39,372 nucleotides of DNA from Acidimicrobiia bacterium (GTDB lineage: Bacteria; Actinomycetota; Acidimicrobiia; Spongiisociales; UBA4744): positions 1 through 39,372 of the forward strand of contig JAOTUY010000027.1 of the NCBI GenBank assembly GCA_029863625.1. The letters are read 5' to 3'. The translations under genes and the position numbers were made by a program. This document shows, in pieces, positions 26,300 to 34,114 of the stretch. Within the stretch, counting starts at the first letter, position 1. Every line of letters starts with the position of its first letter. The notes under the pieces are model-generated. The model searched no databases. It was not told the DNA's origin and saw only the letters and a list, made by a program, of their open reading frames with translations.

Positions 26300-26455
26300 C
26301 TACTGCCCCGGTCCCACCACGCCACCTGAATCGAGCAGATCGCCTGCCCATTCGAACAGAAAGAACAGAGCAACGAGCACAACCGCCAGCGCGACCATCA
26401 CGATCAGCACCCGCACCGGGAGCGGACCGGGGAACGCGGCGAACAGTCGCCGCAT
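26300..26455 (-). CDS. Small single-pass membrane protein coupled to sortase (51 residues)
   Basis: This ORF begins at ATG 26455, which overlaps the sortase stop as TGATG, and ends with TAG at 26300. The peptide starts MRRLFAAFPGPLPVRV, continues with one membrane helix of about 22 residues (LIVMVALAVVLVALFFLF), and ends FEWAGDLLDSGGVVGPGQ. The basic N-terminus and acidic C-terminus predict N-inside topology. I recall similar small proteins downstream of actinobacterial class E sortases, but cannot search here. The TGATG junction, Pro-rich juxtamembrane segment and clean hydropathy argue for a real gene. Its job is unknown; a sortase partner or anchor is inference. Confidence 0.72.
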   Translation of the reverse strand: MRRLFAAFPGPLPVRVLIVMVALAVVLVALFFLFEWAGDLLDSGGVVGPGQ

Positions 26456-27183
26456 CAGGAAGCCTCTTGCGGCACGAATTCCTTATCGGCCAGGGCATAC
26501 GCGAAATTCGGACCATCGACCAGCTCTGCGGAGATAATGAGACGCTCCCGCGCTGAGAACTTGGGGTTGCAGGTGGTCAGTGTCAACCACGCCCCCCGTT
26601 TCGGGTCGGTCACCTCGACTGCGGTCGGCGCCACGATGATGGAGCTGCGAACCACATAGGTGTGCGTGCCGAGCACCGTCTCAACCAGTATCTCGTCGCC
26701 CGGCTCCAGTTGGTCGAGGTCGAAGAACGGCGCCCCATAGGTCGTCCGATGTCCGCTCACAACAGCATTGCCGGGTTGCCCGGGAAGTGGCGTCCACGGC
26801 ATGTGACCGGGACCTTTCTTCAAAGTTGCACGATCTACCCCTTCAAACAAGACGTGCTCGGCCTCGATCCTGGGAATCGTCATCACCCCGAATGCGAGGC
26901 CGTCCTCAGGTGTCGGCTCGCCGTAGTGGACTACGGGCGGTTCGTCTTCGTGAGGCAGAGGTTCGGGCGTGTCTTTGTCGTCGACCTGAGGAGGCGGCAA
27001 GGTGTCGACTACTTCGATCTCTTCCTGGGCAGCGACGAAGTGCTCCTCGACGGTCTGTTGCCCTAGGTCCTGGGAGCGAGCGGTCAGGAAGTTGGTGCCA
27101 ACCAGCTGATAACCGAGGAACACCAGGATCAGAACCCCGAGTCCAATCATGATCCATCCGGTTGCTTTGAGAGTCCGCGTCAT
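26455..27183 (-). CDS. Class E-type sortase
   Basis: This 242-residue membrane transpeptidase joins secreted proteins to the cell wall or to each other. A membrane helix lies near the N-terminus (about 7-26), followed by an acidic, Pro-rich linker (about 45-95), then the sortase domain: IPRIEAEHVLFEGVD, SGHRTTYGAPFFDLDQL with the catalytic His (about H145), and TLTTCNPKFSARERLI with the catalytic Cys (about C205) and Arg. The TLTTC-N-P form fits class E (SrtE) sortases of high-GC actinobacteria. ATG 27183 starts just before the membrane helix; in-frame starts at 27216 or 27237 remain possible. No LPxTG or LAxTG substrate was seen in the window. A small membrane protein is coupled downstream. 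Confidence 0.9.
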   Translation of the reverse strand: MTRTLKATGWIMIGLGVLILVFLGYQLVGTNFLTARSQDLGQQTVEEHFVAAQEEIEVVDTLPPPQVDDKDTPEPLPHEDEPPVVHYGEPTPEDGLAFGVMTIPRIEAEHVLFEGVDRATLKKGPGHMPWTPLPGQPGNAVVSGHRTTYGAPFFDLDQLEPGDEILVETVLGTHTYVVRSSIIVAPTAVEVTDPKRGAWLTLTTCNPKFSARERLIISAELVDGPNFAYALADKEFVPQEAS

Positions 27184-27357
27184 CAGTCCCGCTGGTTGCC
27201 GTAGGCCACGCACCATTATCGGCGATCCGACGGCCAATCATGAGCTGCAGCAAACGAGGTACGCGAGTCAGAGTGTTTGCTGGGCGTTGGTTGCATTGTC
27301 GGCCGAGCATCCCCGCATCTTCTCGAGTCGAACGTAGTCGAAGAATCAGGCTGCTGG

Positions 27358-27363
27358 TACCGT
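27358..27363 (+). promoter_or_regulatory. -10 box TACCGT for leaderless DUF5317 gene
   Basis: The hexamer ends 6 bases before GTG 27370. This supports the start at the first membrane helix rather than an upstream ATG. Confidence 0.4.
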
Positions 27364-27369
27364 TCGCGC

Positions 27370-27957
27370 GTGCTCTGGCTCGCCCTCGTCATTTTTGCTG
27401 CAACAACCATCGCCCTCCTGCGCGGCGGCCGTCTGGCCAACCTCGCCGACATCCGGCTGCGACTGTGGTGGCTCCTCCCACTCGGTTTTGGAATCCAGGT
27501 CACGCCGGCCCTGCTGCCCGACGAGGCTGCCTGGGCACCCGTCGGGGTGGCGCTCATCCTCGTCTCCTACCTGCCGCTTCTCCTGCTGGTGATACTCAAC
27601 CGCGGGCGGAAAGGCATGTGGCTGGCCGGCCTTGGAATCCTGATGAACTTCTCGGTCATCGCCGCCAACGGAGGCATGCCCGTGCTGGCCGAAGCAGCAG
27701 TGGCTGCGACAGGTTACGGGGAGGGCATCCGGGTGGTGTACGGCTTCAAACATATCGCGCTCGACGGCACTACCTACTTCAGCTTCCTGGCAGACGTGAT
27801 CCCCGTCCGACTGTTCGGCCAAGGACAGGTCATCTCCCTCGGAGACGTATTGCTGGCCGTCGGACTCGGGGCGTTCCTCGAGGATGAACTCCGCCAACCC
27901 GTGCGCTGGTTCAAACACGGGCAGCGGACGGAAGGCGGATCAGCCAGCGCCCGATAG
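27370..27957 (+). CDS. DUF5317 family membrane protein
   Basis: This 195-residue protein resembles DUF5317 proteins. It has about four to five membrane helices: residues 1-14, a conserved RGGRLANLADIRLRLWWLL segment leading to a second helix, a third near VGVALILVSYLPLLLLVIL, and others near GLGILMNFSVIAANGGMPV and DVLLAVGLGAFL. The function of the family is unknown. It often stands near sporulation-like or HD-GYP genes in other bacteria, which I recall rather than can show. GTG 27370 fits the first helix and sits 6 bases after a -10 box; the upstream in-frame ATG would add a non-hydrophobic leader that looks like spacer DNA. Confidence 0.78.
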   Translation: MLWLALVIFAATTIALLRGGRLANLADIRLRLWWLLPLGFGIQVTPALLPDEAAWAPVGVALILVSYLPLLLLVILNRGRKGMWLAGLGILMNFSVIAANGGMPVLAEAAVAATGYGEGIRVVYGFKHIALDGTTYFSFLADVIPVRLFGQGQVISLGDVLLAVGLGAFLEDELRQPVRWFKHGQRTEGGSASAR

Positions 27958-28063
27958 CCGTCCAGGAATCCGATCTTGCGACTCAGGACACCAAGAGGGC
28001 GCTCTGACTACGACCGGGCCTTCGTTCGCCCCTAAGCCTCCTCCAACTGTGGTGGCGGTACGC

Positions 28064-28084
28064 AGTACCAAGTACTCAATACTG
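28064..28084. repeat. Heptamer array AGTACCA (three copies)
   Basis: AGTACCA, AGTACTC and AATACTG lie in the 171-base convergent spacer between the DUF5317 and second HD genes. Nothing else was identified in that spacer. Confidence 0.6.
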
Positions 28085-28128
28085 GCCTAGGCAAGAGCGC
28101 TCCAAACACCCACCTATCCGCTGGGGCT

Positions 28129-29379
28129 CTAAGCGGGGACGACCCCGCGCCGCTCCAGGACCCGGCGGACCGCTTGCACTACGTCGGGATCGAAGTCGTA
28201 GGCAGCGCCGCGGTGCAGCACCTCCAAAGCTTCCAGCGGAGAGAACCCCAACTCCATCGTGGCATGGTCGTAGGCGCTGGTTGCCTTGATGATCTTTGAT
28301 GCCATCGGCAGCTCGAGATCGCGCTCCTCCCCCGGACGGCGGTAGGGCTGATGCTGCTGACGGACGAGCGTTGCAACGTGCGACAGGTAGGGCGCCTCAG
28401 CCACGATCTCAGCTCCCCAGCGAGCGATGTCCTCGTCGGTGAATCCCATCTTCAGAATGCTCGGCTCGTTGAGCGTGATCCTCCCGATGTCATGCATCAA
28501 GGCCGAGTACTGAAGGTCGGTTACTTCGTCCGGGGTCATGCCAAGATCCTGTCCGACCTCCATCGCCATACCAGAAGTGCGATCGCTGTGCCCTTTCGGC
28601 GAAAGGCCCGCTACCTCAGGGATCCTGGACAGAGCACGAATCGTCTGACCGTACGTGCGCCGCGACTCCTGCGATCGGAAGAAGGACAGGTGGGCGAAAC
28701 CGTAGGGGATTCCGGCAATGACGATAGCCCAGAACCCAAGTTCACCCCAGGCGAACCCGAAGAGGGCCCCGGTAGTGAGCAGACTGAGCACGACGGCCCA
28801 GTCTTTTGCCGCCAGCAGCCACAGGTAGCGGCGTGAGAGCCGATTCCGGCCGTAGACCATAGAAGCCCAGAGCGAAGTCTCAATGAGGAACCACAGTGAG
28901 GCCGCCACAGCAAAGGCGGTGAGCCGCACCCAATCGACATTGCCTGCGGGTATCGAAAGGCTATCCGCCAACGAGACGGTACCCGTGAACACGACCAGGT
29001 AGGCAGCCACGCCAAACCCGTGGCGGAGCACCGCCGCCATGACTTCCTCGGCAGGGTCGCTGCGCAGAGTCCGGAACATCCAGGTGCCGAGCAAGCCCAT
29101 GGCCGAGGCCGCCCCGGCGGCTGCCAGATCGACGGTGCCGTCCACGGAGACGAGCACAAAGGGGAGGGCGCCTGAAACTGCGAACGCCAACGAAAGGCGG
29201 TTACCGCTGCTGGCCGGCAGCGAGACCAGCGACGCTTCTGCCAGGAGAATCGCCCAGACGCCTACCTCGAGCACCGGCATCTCCGTCTCACCCATCAACA
29301 GGTACGCAAGTGCCGCCGATCCGAGCGCCCACACGACCGGCACGAGTGGCGACTTGACCGGAACCCGCGGATCACCCAT
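28129..29379 (-). CDS. Membrane HD-domain protein, degenerate HD-GYP
   Basis: This 416-residue protein has an N-terminal membrane part (about residues 10-240, seven or so helices) and a C-terminal HD domain. The HD core is intact: GHSDRTSGMAMEVG, then LQYSALMHDIGRITL. The second half of an HD-GYP unit is eroded. The usual HHExxDGxGYP is replaced by QQHQPYRRPGE, although SAYDHATM, the EALEVLHRGAAYDFDPDVV segment and an overall HD-GYP layout remain. It may have lost or changed phosphodiesterase activity. ATG 29379 lies 8 bases inside the end of the upstream HD-GYP gene, so the pair is co-translated. A paralogous origin by duplication is likely from the shared layout. Confidence 0.85.
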   Translation of the reverse strand: MGDPRVPVKSPLVPVVWALGSAALAYLLMGETEMPVLEVGVWAILLAEASLVSLPASSGNRLSLAFAVSGALPFVLVSVDGTVDLAAAGAASAMGLLGTWMFRTLRSDPAEEVMAAVLRHGFGVAAYLVVFTGTVSLADSLSIPAGNVDWVRLTAFAVAASLWFLIETSLWASMVYGRNRLSRRYLWLLAAKDWAVVLSLLTTGALFGFAWGELGFWAIVIAGIPYGFAHLSFFRSQESRRTYGQTIRALSRIPEVAGLSPKGHSDRTSGMAMEVGQDLGMTPDEVTDLQYSALMHDIGRITLNEPSILKMGFTDEDIARWGAEIVAEAPYLSHVATLVRQQHQPYRRPGEERDLELPMASKIIKATSAYDHATMELGFSPLEALEVLHRGAAYDFDPDVVQAVRRVLERRGVVPA

Positions 29380-30718
29380 GGCTGATCACCTGCGAGCCTT
29401 CAGCCAACCGACGAGCTTCCTCCTCGCTGGCCAGATGGGGTGATCCGTACCGCTCGGTGGTGCGCGCTAACGCTCGAACCAACGCTTCTACGACCTCGGG
29501 ATCGAACTGTGATCCCGAGTTGCGGCGCAGCTCCGAGAATGCGTAGTCCTGACTGAGAGCCATCCGGTAGGACCGGGTGCTGGTCATCGCGTCGAAAGCG
29601 TCTGCGACCGCCAGGATGCACGCCTCCGGTGAGGGTTGCTCACCATGGTTATGACCTACCCCACCGTACCCGCCGCCGTCATAATGGGAGTGGTGACTGG
29701 AGGCGATCTCGACCATCGGGCGCAGGAATTCGACCTCGGCCAGGATCTCCTCGACCACGTGGGCATGGACCTGCAGTTCCTCGTACTCTACCTCGGTCAA
29801 CTTTCCCTTCTTGCGGATCAGATCACGGGGCACGGCCAGCTTGCCGACGTCGTGGATCAAGGCAGCCCATCGCAATCGCTCCAGGCGGGTCCCGTTGAAG
29901 CCCATCTCCTCCCCCACAAGTTGTGCGAAGAACGCCACCCTTTCGGTATGGCCGCGGGTGTAGAGGTCCTTGGCCTCGAGCGCCTTGATGAAACCGCGCA
30001 AAGTTGCTTCGTGAGCCTCCCGTAGATGCCCGTACGAGGCGAAGGAGAGATAGCCAACGATGAACACCACAAATACGAGGGGCAGGACCACGGGCAGGAC
30101 CGTGTAAGTGGCGCCGAGCAGGCCACCGACAAACCCCATCAGCAGGTAGGAGGGCAACAATTGCCCGAGGTTGGACCAGGGACGCAGGTCGCGTTTCTCG
30201 AAGACTGTCCGCACCGCCACGGTGACGAATGTGTAGTTGATCAGGGCATAAACGGTGGCGGCCACGGCACTTCCGGCGGCGATCCACACCCAGAACGTGT
30301 TACCAGTCTCGGGCTTGGGAGCCTGCTTCAAAAACCATTCAAGGATATAGACCGAGACACCGGCGGTGACGACCATCTGACCGAAGTTGGCGATCGGTTG
30401 GAACCAGCGCCGGTGGCGGAAGTCGTCGGCACTGAAGGCCCCCAGGGCGGCCATGGTGGCCACGCCGAGGGCGGCGGTGTCCGGACCAAAGGCCACGGCG
30501 GCGGTCAGGGCAACCATCACGGTTGGGCTCATCAGCATCCGGTCGTTGACCTCGACCGACCGCCACTCGAGGAAGGCGAAGGCAGTAGCGAAGGCCAGCC
30601 ACAAGGTAAGAGGGGGGAACTTCTGCAGCAAGATGAGGGCAGCCAGTACAACCACGCCGAGCAGAGCGTAGACACCCCCGATCTGGATCTTGCGTCGTTT
30701 TGCCCCGTGCAACTGCAC
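29372..30718 (-). CDS. Membrane HD-GYP domain protein (probable c-di-GMP phosphodiesterase)
   Basis: This 448-residue protein has an N-terminal sensor-like membrane region with about six to seven helices (about 12-235) and a C-terminal HD-GYP domain. The catalytic elements are RGHTERVAFFAQ, LIHDVGKLAVP, ASSHHSHYDGGGYGG (in place of HHExxDGxGYP, with GYG for GYP), ADAFDAMTSTRSYR and SGSQFDPEVVEAL. Most metal ligands are kept, so hydrolysis of cyclic-di-GMP or a related dinucleotide is plausible. The start is GTG 30718 with GGGGAGG upstream. It overlaps the following degenerate HD gene by 8 bases. Its regulatory input would come from the membrane domain, which matches no sensor family I can name with certainty. 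Confidence 0.9.
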   Translation of the reverse strand: MQLHGAKRRKIQIGGVYALLGVVVLAALILLQKFPPLTLWLAFATAFAFLEWRSVEVNDRMLMSPTVMVALTAAVAFGPDTAALGVATMAALGAFSADDFRHRRWFQPIANFGQMVVTAGVSVYILEWFLKQAPKPETGNTFWVWIAAGSAVAATVYALINYTFVTVAVRTVFEKRDLRPWSNLGQLLPSYLLMGFVGGLLGATYTVLPVVLPLVFVVFIVGYLSFASYGHLREAHEATLRGFIKALEAKDLYTRGHTERVAFFAQLVGEEMGFNGTRLERLRWAALIHDVGKLAVPRDLIRKKGKLTEVEYEELQVHAHVVEEILAEVEFLRPMVEIASSHHSHYDGGGYGGVGHNHGEQPSPEACILAVADAFDAMTSTRSYRMALSQDYAFSELRRNSGSQFDPEVVEALVRALARTTERYGSPHLASEEEARRLAEGSQVISHG

Positions 30719-30873
30719 TCGCCTCCCCGAAAGTCCGGCGCTCCGGGCTTGTCGCTACCCAATCTTTATTGTTGCGCTTCCGGCGACGATCAACGCCGCC
30801 AAACTGCTAGCAATAGCGATCAGCTTCGTGATCCTGCTCTTCAAAGAGAGTCCCTCCAGTTTTCTTGAGTCTC

Positions 30874-30894
30874 GATGGGACGCTATGTCCCGTC
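30874..30894. repeat. Hairpin GATGGGAC-GCTAT-GTCCCGTC
   Basis: An 8-bp stem with one G-T pair and a 5-base loop lies in the divergent spacer, followed 8 bases later by the GCTTCGC motif at 30903-30909. Confidence 0.4.
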
Positions 30895-31154
30895 GATGAT
30901 CCGCTTCGCTGGATGACACTCAGGGATTGACGAGCAAGCCCGGTGCGCCTCCCCAACCCGTGTGGTCGGGGAAACCTTCAGTTGTCAGTTTTACGGAGGC
31001 AGCCCCTCGCCCTACCTCAGAATCCGGACCAAGCCAACCGCGCGCCGACTTCTTCCCGGTCCGGACCACCACATTGAGTGATGGCTGTGGACAAGTTAGC
31101 AGCCGTCCACGTGCGGCTCAAGGGTTCAAACCCGAATGGGGCACTTTCGAACGC

Positions 31155-31160
31155 TACGCT
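31155..31160 (+). promoter_or_regulatory. -10 box TACGCT for the unknown protein-ggt unit
   Basis: The hexamer ends 6 bases before GTG 31167. The longer word CGCTACGCT also precedes mfd on the minus strand, 9 bases from its ATG. Confidence 0.4.
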
Positions 31161-31166
31161 GGCAAA

Positions 31167-31784
31167 GTGAAACAACGAGAACTGGAAGAGACTCTCTGCC
31201 GGCTACCCACCGTGGATGCAGTCCGTGTGGTTGGCGACAACGGCACCATCAGCGAAGTGCACGTGCTTGCGTCGCCCGGCAAGGCGGCCAAACAAGTGGT
31301 GCGCGATATCCAATCGCTGGCCATGGCCTCCTTTGGTCTGGCCATCGACCGTCGGGTCATCTCGGTAGTGCAGATCGAAAACGAGGACATCGGCCATCGG
31401 GAGCGGGCCGCCATCATCGAGATCAAAGAAGTGCCGGAAGGCACCAAACTGCATGTCGCGGTGACACTCGGCTGGCAGAACGAGATGTTCGTCGGACAAG
31501 CGACCGGCCCGAGTGCCTCCGCCACGCGCTTGCGCCTGGTGGGAGAAGCGACGCTGCATGCTATCGAGCAGGCGATCGGCGACGACATCGCCTTGGCCCT
31601 CGCCGCGGTCGAAACGCCGATGGTCGGCAATCGTCCGGTCGCCATAGCGCAGATCGTGATGGTGAGCGGCGGCGAGGAACGCTTCATGGTCGGGTCGGCG
31701 ATCGTCGGTCAGGATCCGGCGCAGTCGGCAGTCCGGGCGGTCCTCGACGCGCTCAACCGACAGGTCCCTCAACTGCGCCGGTGA
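31167..31784 (+). CDS. Uncharacterised two-domain protein coupled to ggt
   Basis: This 205-residue protein is not assigned to a family here. The first 70 residues alternate helix and strand (ELEETLCRLPTVDAVRVV, ISEVHVLASPGKAAKQVVRDI, DRRVISVVQI), a pattern like a small ferredoxin-like regulatory or ACT-type fold. The second half (LHVAVTLGWQNEMFVGQATG, LRLVGEATLHAIEQAIG, PVAIAQIVMVSGGEERFMVGSA) repeats strand-helix patterns. There is no signal peptide, membrane helix or catalytic motif. GTG 31167 was chosen because the structured region begins there and a -10 box precedes it by 6 bases; an open frame extends upstream to about 30927. Its stop overlaps the start of the transferase gene as GTGA. 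A regulatory or adaptor role is inference. Confidence 0.72.
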   Translation: MKQRELEETLCRLPTVDAVRVVGDNGTISEVHVLASPGKAAKQVVRDIQSLAMASFGLAIDRRVISVVQIENEDIGHRERAAIIEIKEVPEGTKLHVAVTLGWQNEMFVGQATGPSASATRLRLVGEATLHAIEQAIGDDIALALAAVETPMVGNRPVAIAQIVMVSGGEERFMVGSAIVGQDPAQSAVRAVLDALNRQVPQLRR

Positions 31785-33361
31785 CTGTCCGACCGGTGCC
31801 CCCCAGCCAGGCTTCTGGATACGGTGACGCCGCCGTAGCACCCCATCATCTCTCGGCTCTCGCGGCGCTCGAGATCATGGCGAATGGCGGCAATGCCGTC
31901 GACGGCGCCCTGGCCGCCAATGCCGTGCAGGGGGTCGTTGCCCCCGAGACCTGCGGAGTCGGTGGTGACCTCTTTGCCCTGGTGCACCAACCCGGGCAAG
32001 CCGTCCCGGTGGTGCTCAACGCTTCGGGACGGGCCGGCCGCCGGGCAGATGCCGAAGCGCTGCGCGCCGATGGGTTCTCAACCATTCCCTACACGCACCC
32101 GGAGGCGGTAACGGTGCCCGGCTGTGTCGAAGGGTGGTCGGCGCTCGCCGAGCGATTCGGCCGGTTGCCGCTGGCCACGCTCCTCGGGCCGGCCATTCAC
32201 TACGCGACCGAGGGATTCGCTGTGTCGGTAGAGCTCGCCTTGACACTCGACCGACTGGCCGAGGATCTAGTGAATCAGGATGCGGCCGCCGGGCTGTACC
32301 CGGACGGTCGAGTACCCGCGCCCGGAGATATCGTGATGCGACCTGATCTGGCATCGACCCTAGGAGTCATTGCGTCCGGAGGCCGGCGGGCCTTTTATGA
32401 GAGCCACCCCGGCGAGTCGATCTCGAAGGCCACGGGCGGAAGAATCACCATGGACGACCTGGCAGAGATCCGGAGCGACTGGGTTCAACCGCTGGCCGTT
32501 GATGTTTTTGGATCGACGGGGTGGACGGTGCCCCCCAACTCGCAGGGTTACCTGACACTGGCCGCGGCCTGGTTGTTTGAACGGCTTGATCCGCCTACAG
32601 ACCCGGATCATCCCGACTTCTTCCACCTGTTGATCGAGGCGTACCGGGCAGTAGCCTGGGAGCTGGGAGACCTCGTTGCCGATCCGGACTTTGCCCCGCT
32701 TCCACCAGAGGAATTGTTGAGCCACGACCGGCTGTCCAGCCGCCTGGCCAAGATCAACCGAGCATCGGCCGCGGTGTGGCCGGCGGCGACGGCACCACCA
32801 GGCGGAACCGCCTACTTGTGTGTGGTCGACCGCGAAGGCATGGGCGTTTCGATCATCCAATCCAACTACACGGGTTTTGGTGGAGGTATCGGCGTGCAGG
32901 GCGGGGGGTTCTTTCTGCACAACCGGGGCGCCGGTTTCAACCTTCAACCCGGCCACCCGAACGAGCTGGCTCCGGGCAAGCGGCCCTTGCACACTCTGTC
33001 GCCGACCCTGTGGACCAGGGACGGCCGGCTCGAACTACTACTGGGGACCAGGGGCGGTTCATATCAACCTCAGATCCTCGTGCAGGTCGCCGCTCACCTG
33101 CTCCATCGGAGCCTCACTCCTGCCGAAGCCCAGGCGCGTCCCCGTTGGGTAATCGACCATCAACCGGAACGCGTCCGGCTGGAAGCAACCGCCGGTGCTG
33201 GGACGGCTCAAGCACTGACCGAGAAGGGACACGAGGTTGACCTGGCTCTTGAGTATGAGCCAGGGTGGGGACCGGTCTCGTTGATCCGGGTTGCAGAATC
33301 CGGTCTTCGCACCGCCGCCGCCGATCCCCGAGTGCCGACGGCCCTGGCGGCGATCCGCTGA
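31781..33361 (+). CDS. Gamma-glutamyltransferase family protein without signal peptide
   Basis: This 526-residue N-terminal nucleophile hydrolase is of the gamma-glutamyltransferase family. The start of the family fold is clear (LSALAALEIMANGGNAVDGALAA, VVAPETCGVGGDLFAL). The likely self-cleavage site and nucleophile is Thr343 in PGGTAYLCVVD, aligning with the TTHxSVVD of classical enzymes. The small-subunit region continues with GFGGGIGVQGGGFFLHNRG and PLHTLSPTLW. The family includes glutathione hydrolases and other amidohydrolases, so the substrate is open. No signal peptide or lipobox is present, unlike classical secreted GGTs, so a cytoplasmic enzyme is expected. GTG 31781 lies in a GTGA overlap with the preceding gene. 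A frame running upstream to 31136 is read-through of that gene's DNA. Confidence 0.9.
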   Translation: MTVRPVPPSQASGYGDAAVAPHHLSALAALEIMANGGNAVDGALAANAVQGVVAPETCGVGGDLFALVHQPGQAVPVVLNASGRAGRRADAEALRADGFSTIPYTHPEAVTVPGCVEGWSALAERFGRLPLATLLGPAIHYATEGFAVSVELALTLDRLAEDLVNQDAAAGLYPDGRVPAPGDIVMRPDLASTLGVIASGGRRAFYESHPGESISKATGGRITMDDLAEIRSDWVQPLAVDVFGSTGWTVPPNSQGYLTLAAAWLFERLDPPTDPDHPDFFHLLIEAYRAVAWELGDLVADPDFAPLPPEELLSHDRLSSRLAKINRASAAVWPAATAPPGGTAYLCVVDREGMGVSIIQSNYTGFGGGIGVQGGGFFLHNRGAGFNLQPGHPNELAPGKRPLHTLSPTLWTRDGRLELLLGTRGGSYQPQILVQVAAHLLHRSLTPAEAQARPRWVIDHQPERVRLEATAGAGTAQALTEKGHEVDLALEYEPGWGPVSLIRVAESGLRTAAADPRVPTALAAIR

Positions 33362-33376
33362 GTCACCGACGCGGGT

Positions 33377-33382
33377 TACCAT
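33377..33382 (+). promoter_or_regulatory. -10 box TACCAT for histidine phosphatase gene
   Basis: The hexamer ends 8 bases before ATG 33391, in the 29-base gap after the ggt stop. It suggests a separate, leaderless transcript. Confidence 0.35.
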
Positions 33383-33390
33383 CCCCGGCC

Positions 33391-34020
33391 ATGAGCCGAC
33401 CGACGGTCCTAGTCCTTCGTCATGCCGAGGCCGAGGGCAATGCCGAGCGTCGCTTCATCGGCCAGCACGACGTTCCGCTTTCGGCGCTCGGGTGGAGGCA
33501 GGCAGAAGCGCTGACTCGCCGCTTGAGACTGATGCCGATCACCCACATCGTCTCCAGCGACCTACAACGCTGCCTGGACACGGTGAAAGGCCTGGCCGAA
33601 GACCTCGGCCTCCAGATTGCGGCCGACTCGCGCTGGCGAGAGATTGCCAACGGACAATGGGGGGGTCTGGTTGGCGATGAAATCGCTGAACGATGGCCCG
33701 ACGCCTGGCAACGGTACCGGGGGGGCGAGGATGTGGCCCGTCCCGATGGGGAACGGTGGGCCGATGTGCGGATGCGTGTGGTTGAGGCTTTCGAGGAACT
33801 GGCGGATGGCCTGACCGATCGGGACGTGGTCGTCGTGTCAACCCACGGGGGCCCGGGAGCCCTGCTAGCGATGTGGGCGACCGGGATATCCGGCACCGCG
33901 TTCGGCGGACCGTTCGGCCCGCTCGCCAATGCCTCGATCACAACGCTGACCCTGCCCGGACCCCGGTTACTGGGAATCAACGACGTCGGTCACCTGCCGA
34001 CCGACTTGCTGAGGGCGTAG
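33391..34020 (+). CDS. Histidine phosphatase (phosphoglycerate mutase-like) family protein
   Basis: This 209-residue protein is of the histidine phosphatase superfamily. The phospho-acceptor histidine is in VLRHAEAEGNAERRFIG near the N-terminus, with the partner elements SSDLQRCLDTV, WREIANGQWGGL (the Glu donor region) and VVVSTHGGPGALL with the second His. Members act as cofactor-dependent phosphoglycerate mutases or as phosphatases on small metabolites; this short form is more like the phosphatases (CobC/GpmB type). The substrate is not readable. ATG 33391 was chosen because the RHG strand begins there. It follows the ggt gene by 29 bases on the same strand, but with its own -10 box. Confidence 0.9.
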   Translation: MSRPTVLVLRHAEAEGNAERRFIGQHDVPLSALGWRQAEALTRRLRLMPITHIVSSDLQRCLDTVKGLAEDLGLQIAADSRWREIANGQWGGLVGDEIAERWPDAWQRYRGGEDVARPDGERWADVRMRVVEAFEELADGLTDRDVVVVSTHGGPGALLAMWATGISGTAFGGPFGPLANASITTLTLPGPRLLGINDVGHLPTDLLRA

Positions 34021-34037
34021 CGAAGCGAAGAGCTTCG
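34020..34037. repeat. GCGAAGC word and CGAAG-AG-CTTCG hairpin after the histidine phosphatase gene
   Basis: GCGAAGC occurs at 34020-34026, at the stop codon. The palindrome CGAAGAGCTTCG follows at 34026-34037. This could be a weak terminator hairpin. Confidence 0.35.
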
Positions 34038-34114
34038 AATGACAATTACCGACCTATCCCGCTTCTCCACCGGTACCAGGACATGCGCAGACGAGGTGTC
34101 GCCGGTGACCAATC

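Larger units (their letters stand above)
30719..31166. other. Divergent spacer of 448 bases, no gene seen
   Basis: This lies between the divergent HD-GYP and ggt-unit starts. It holds a hairpin at 30874-30894, a GCTTCGC word at 30903-30909, and a probable -10 box at 31155-31160. A frame in phase with the downstream gene stays open from 30927, but its composition is low in conserved-looking residues and it has no ribosome site. Confidence 0.6.

Noticed and set aside
31136..31780. N-terminal extension of the gamma-glutamyltransferase frame
   Set aside because: This frame overlaps the 205-residue protein. Its translation is Arg-rich and family similarity begins at GTG 31781.
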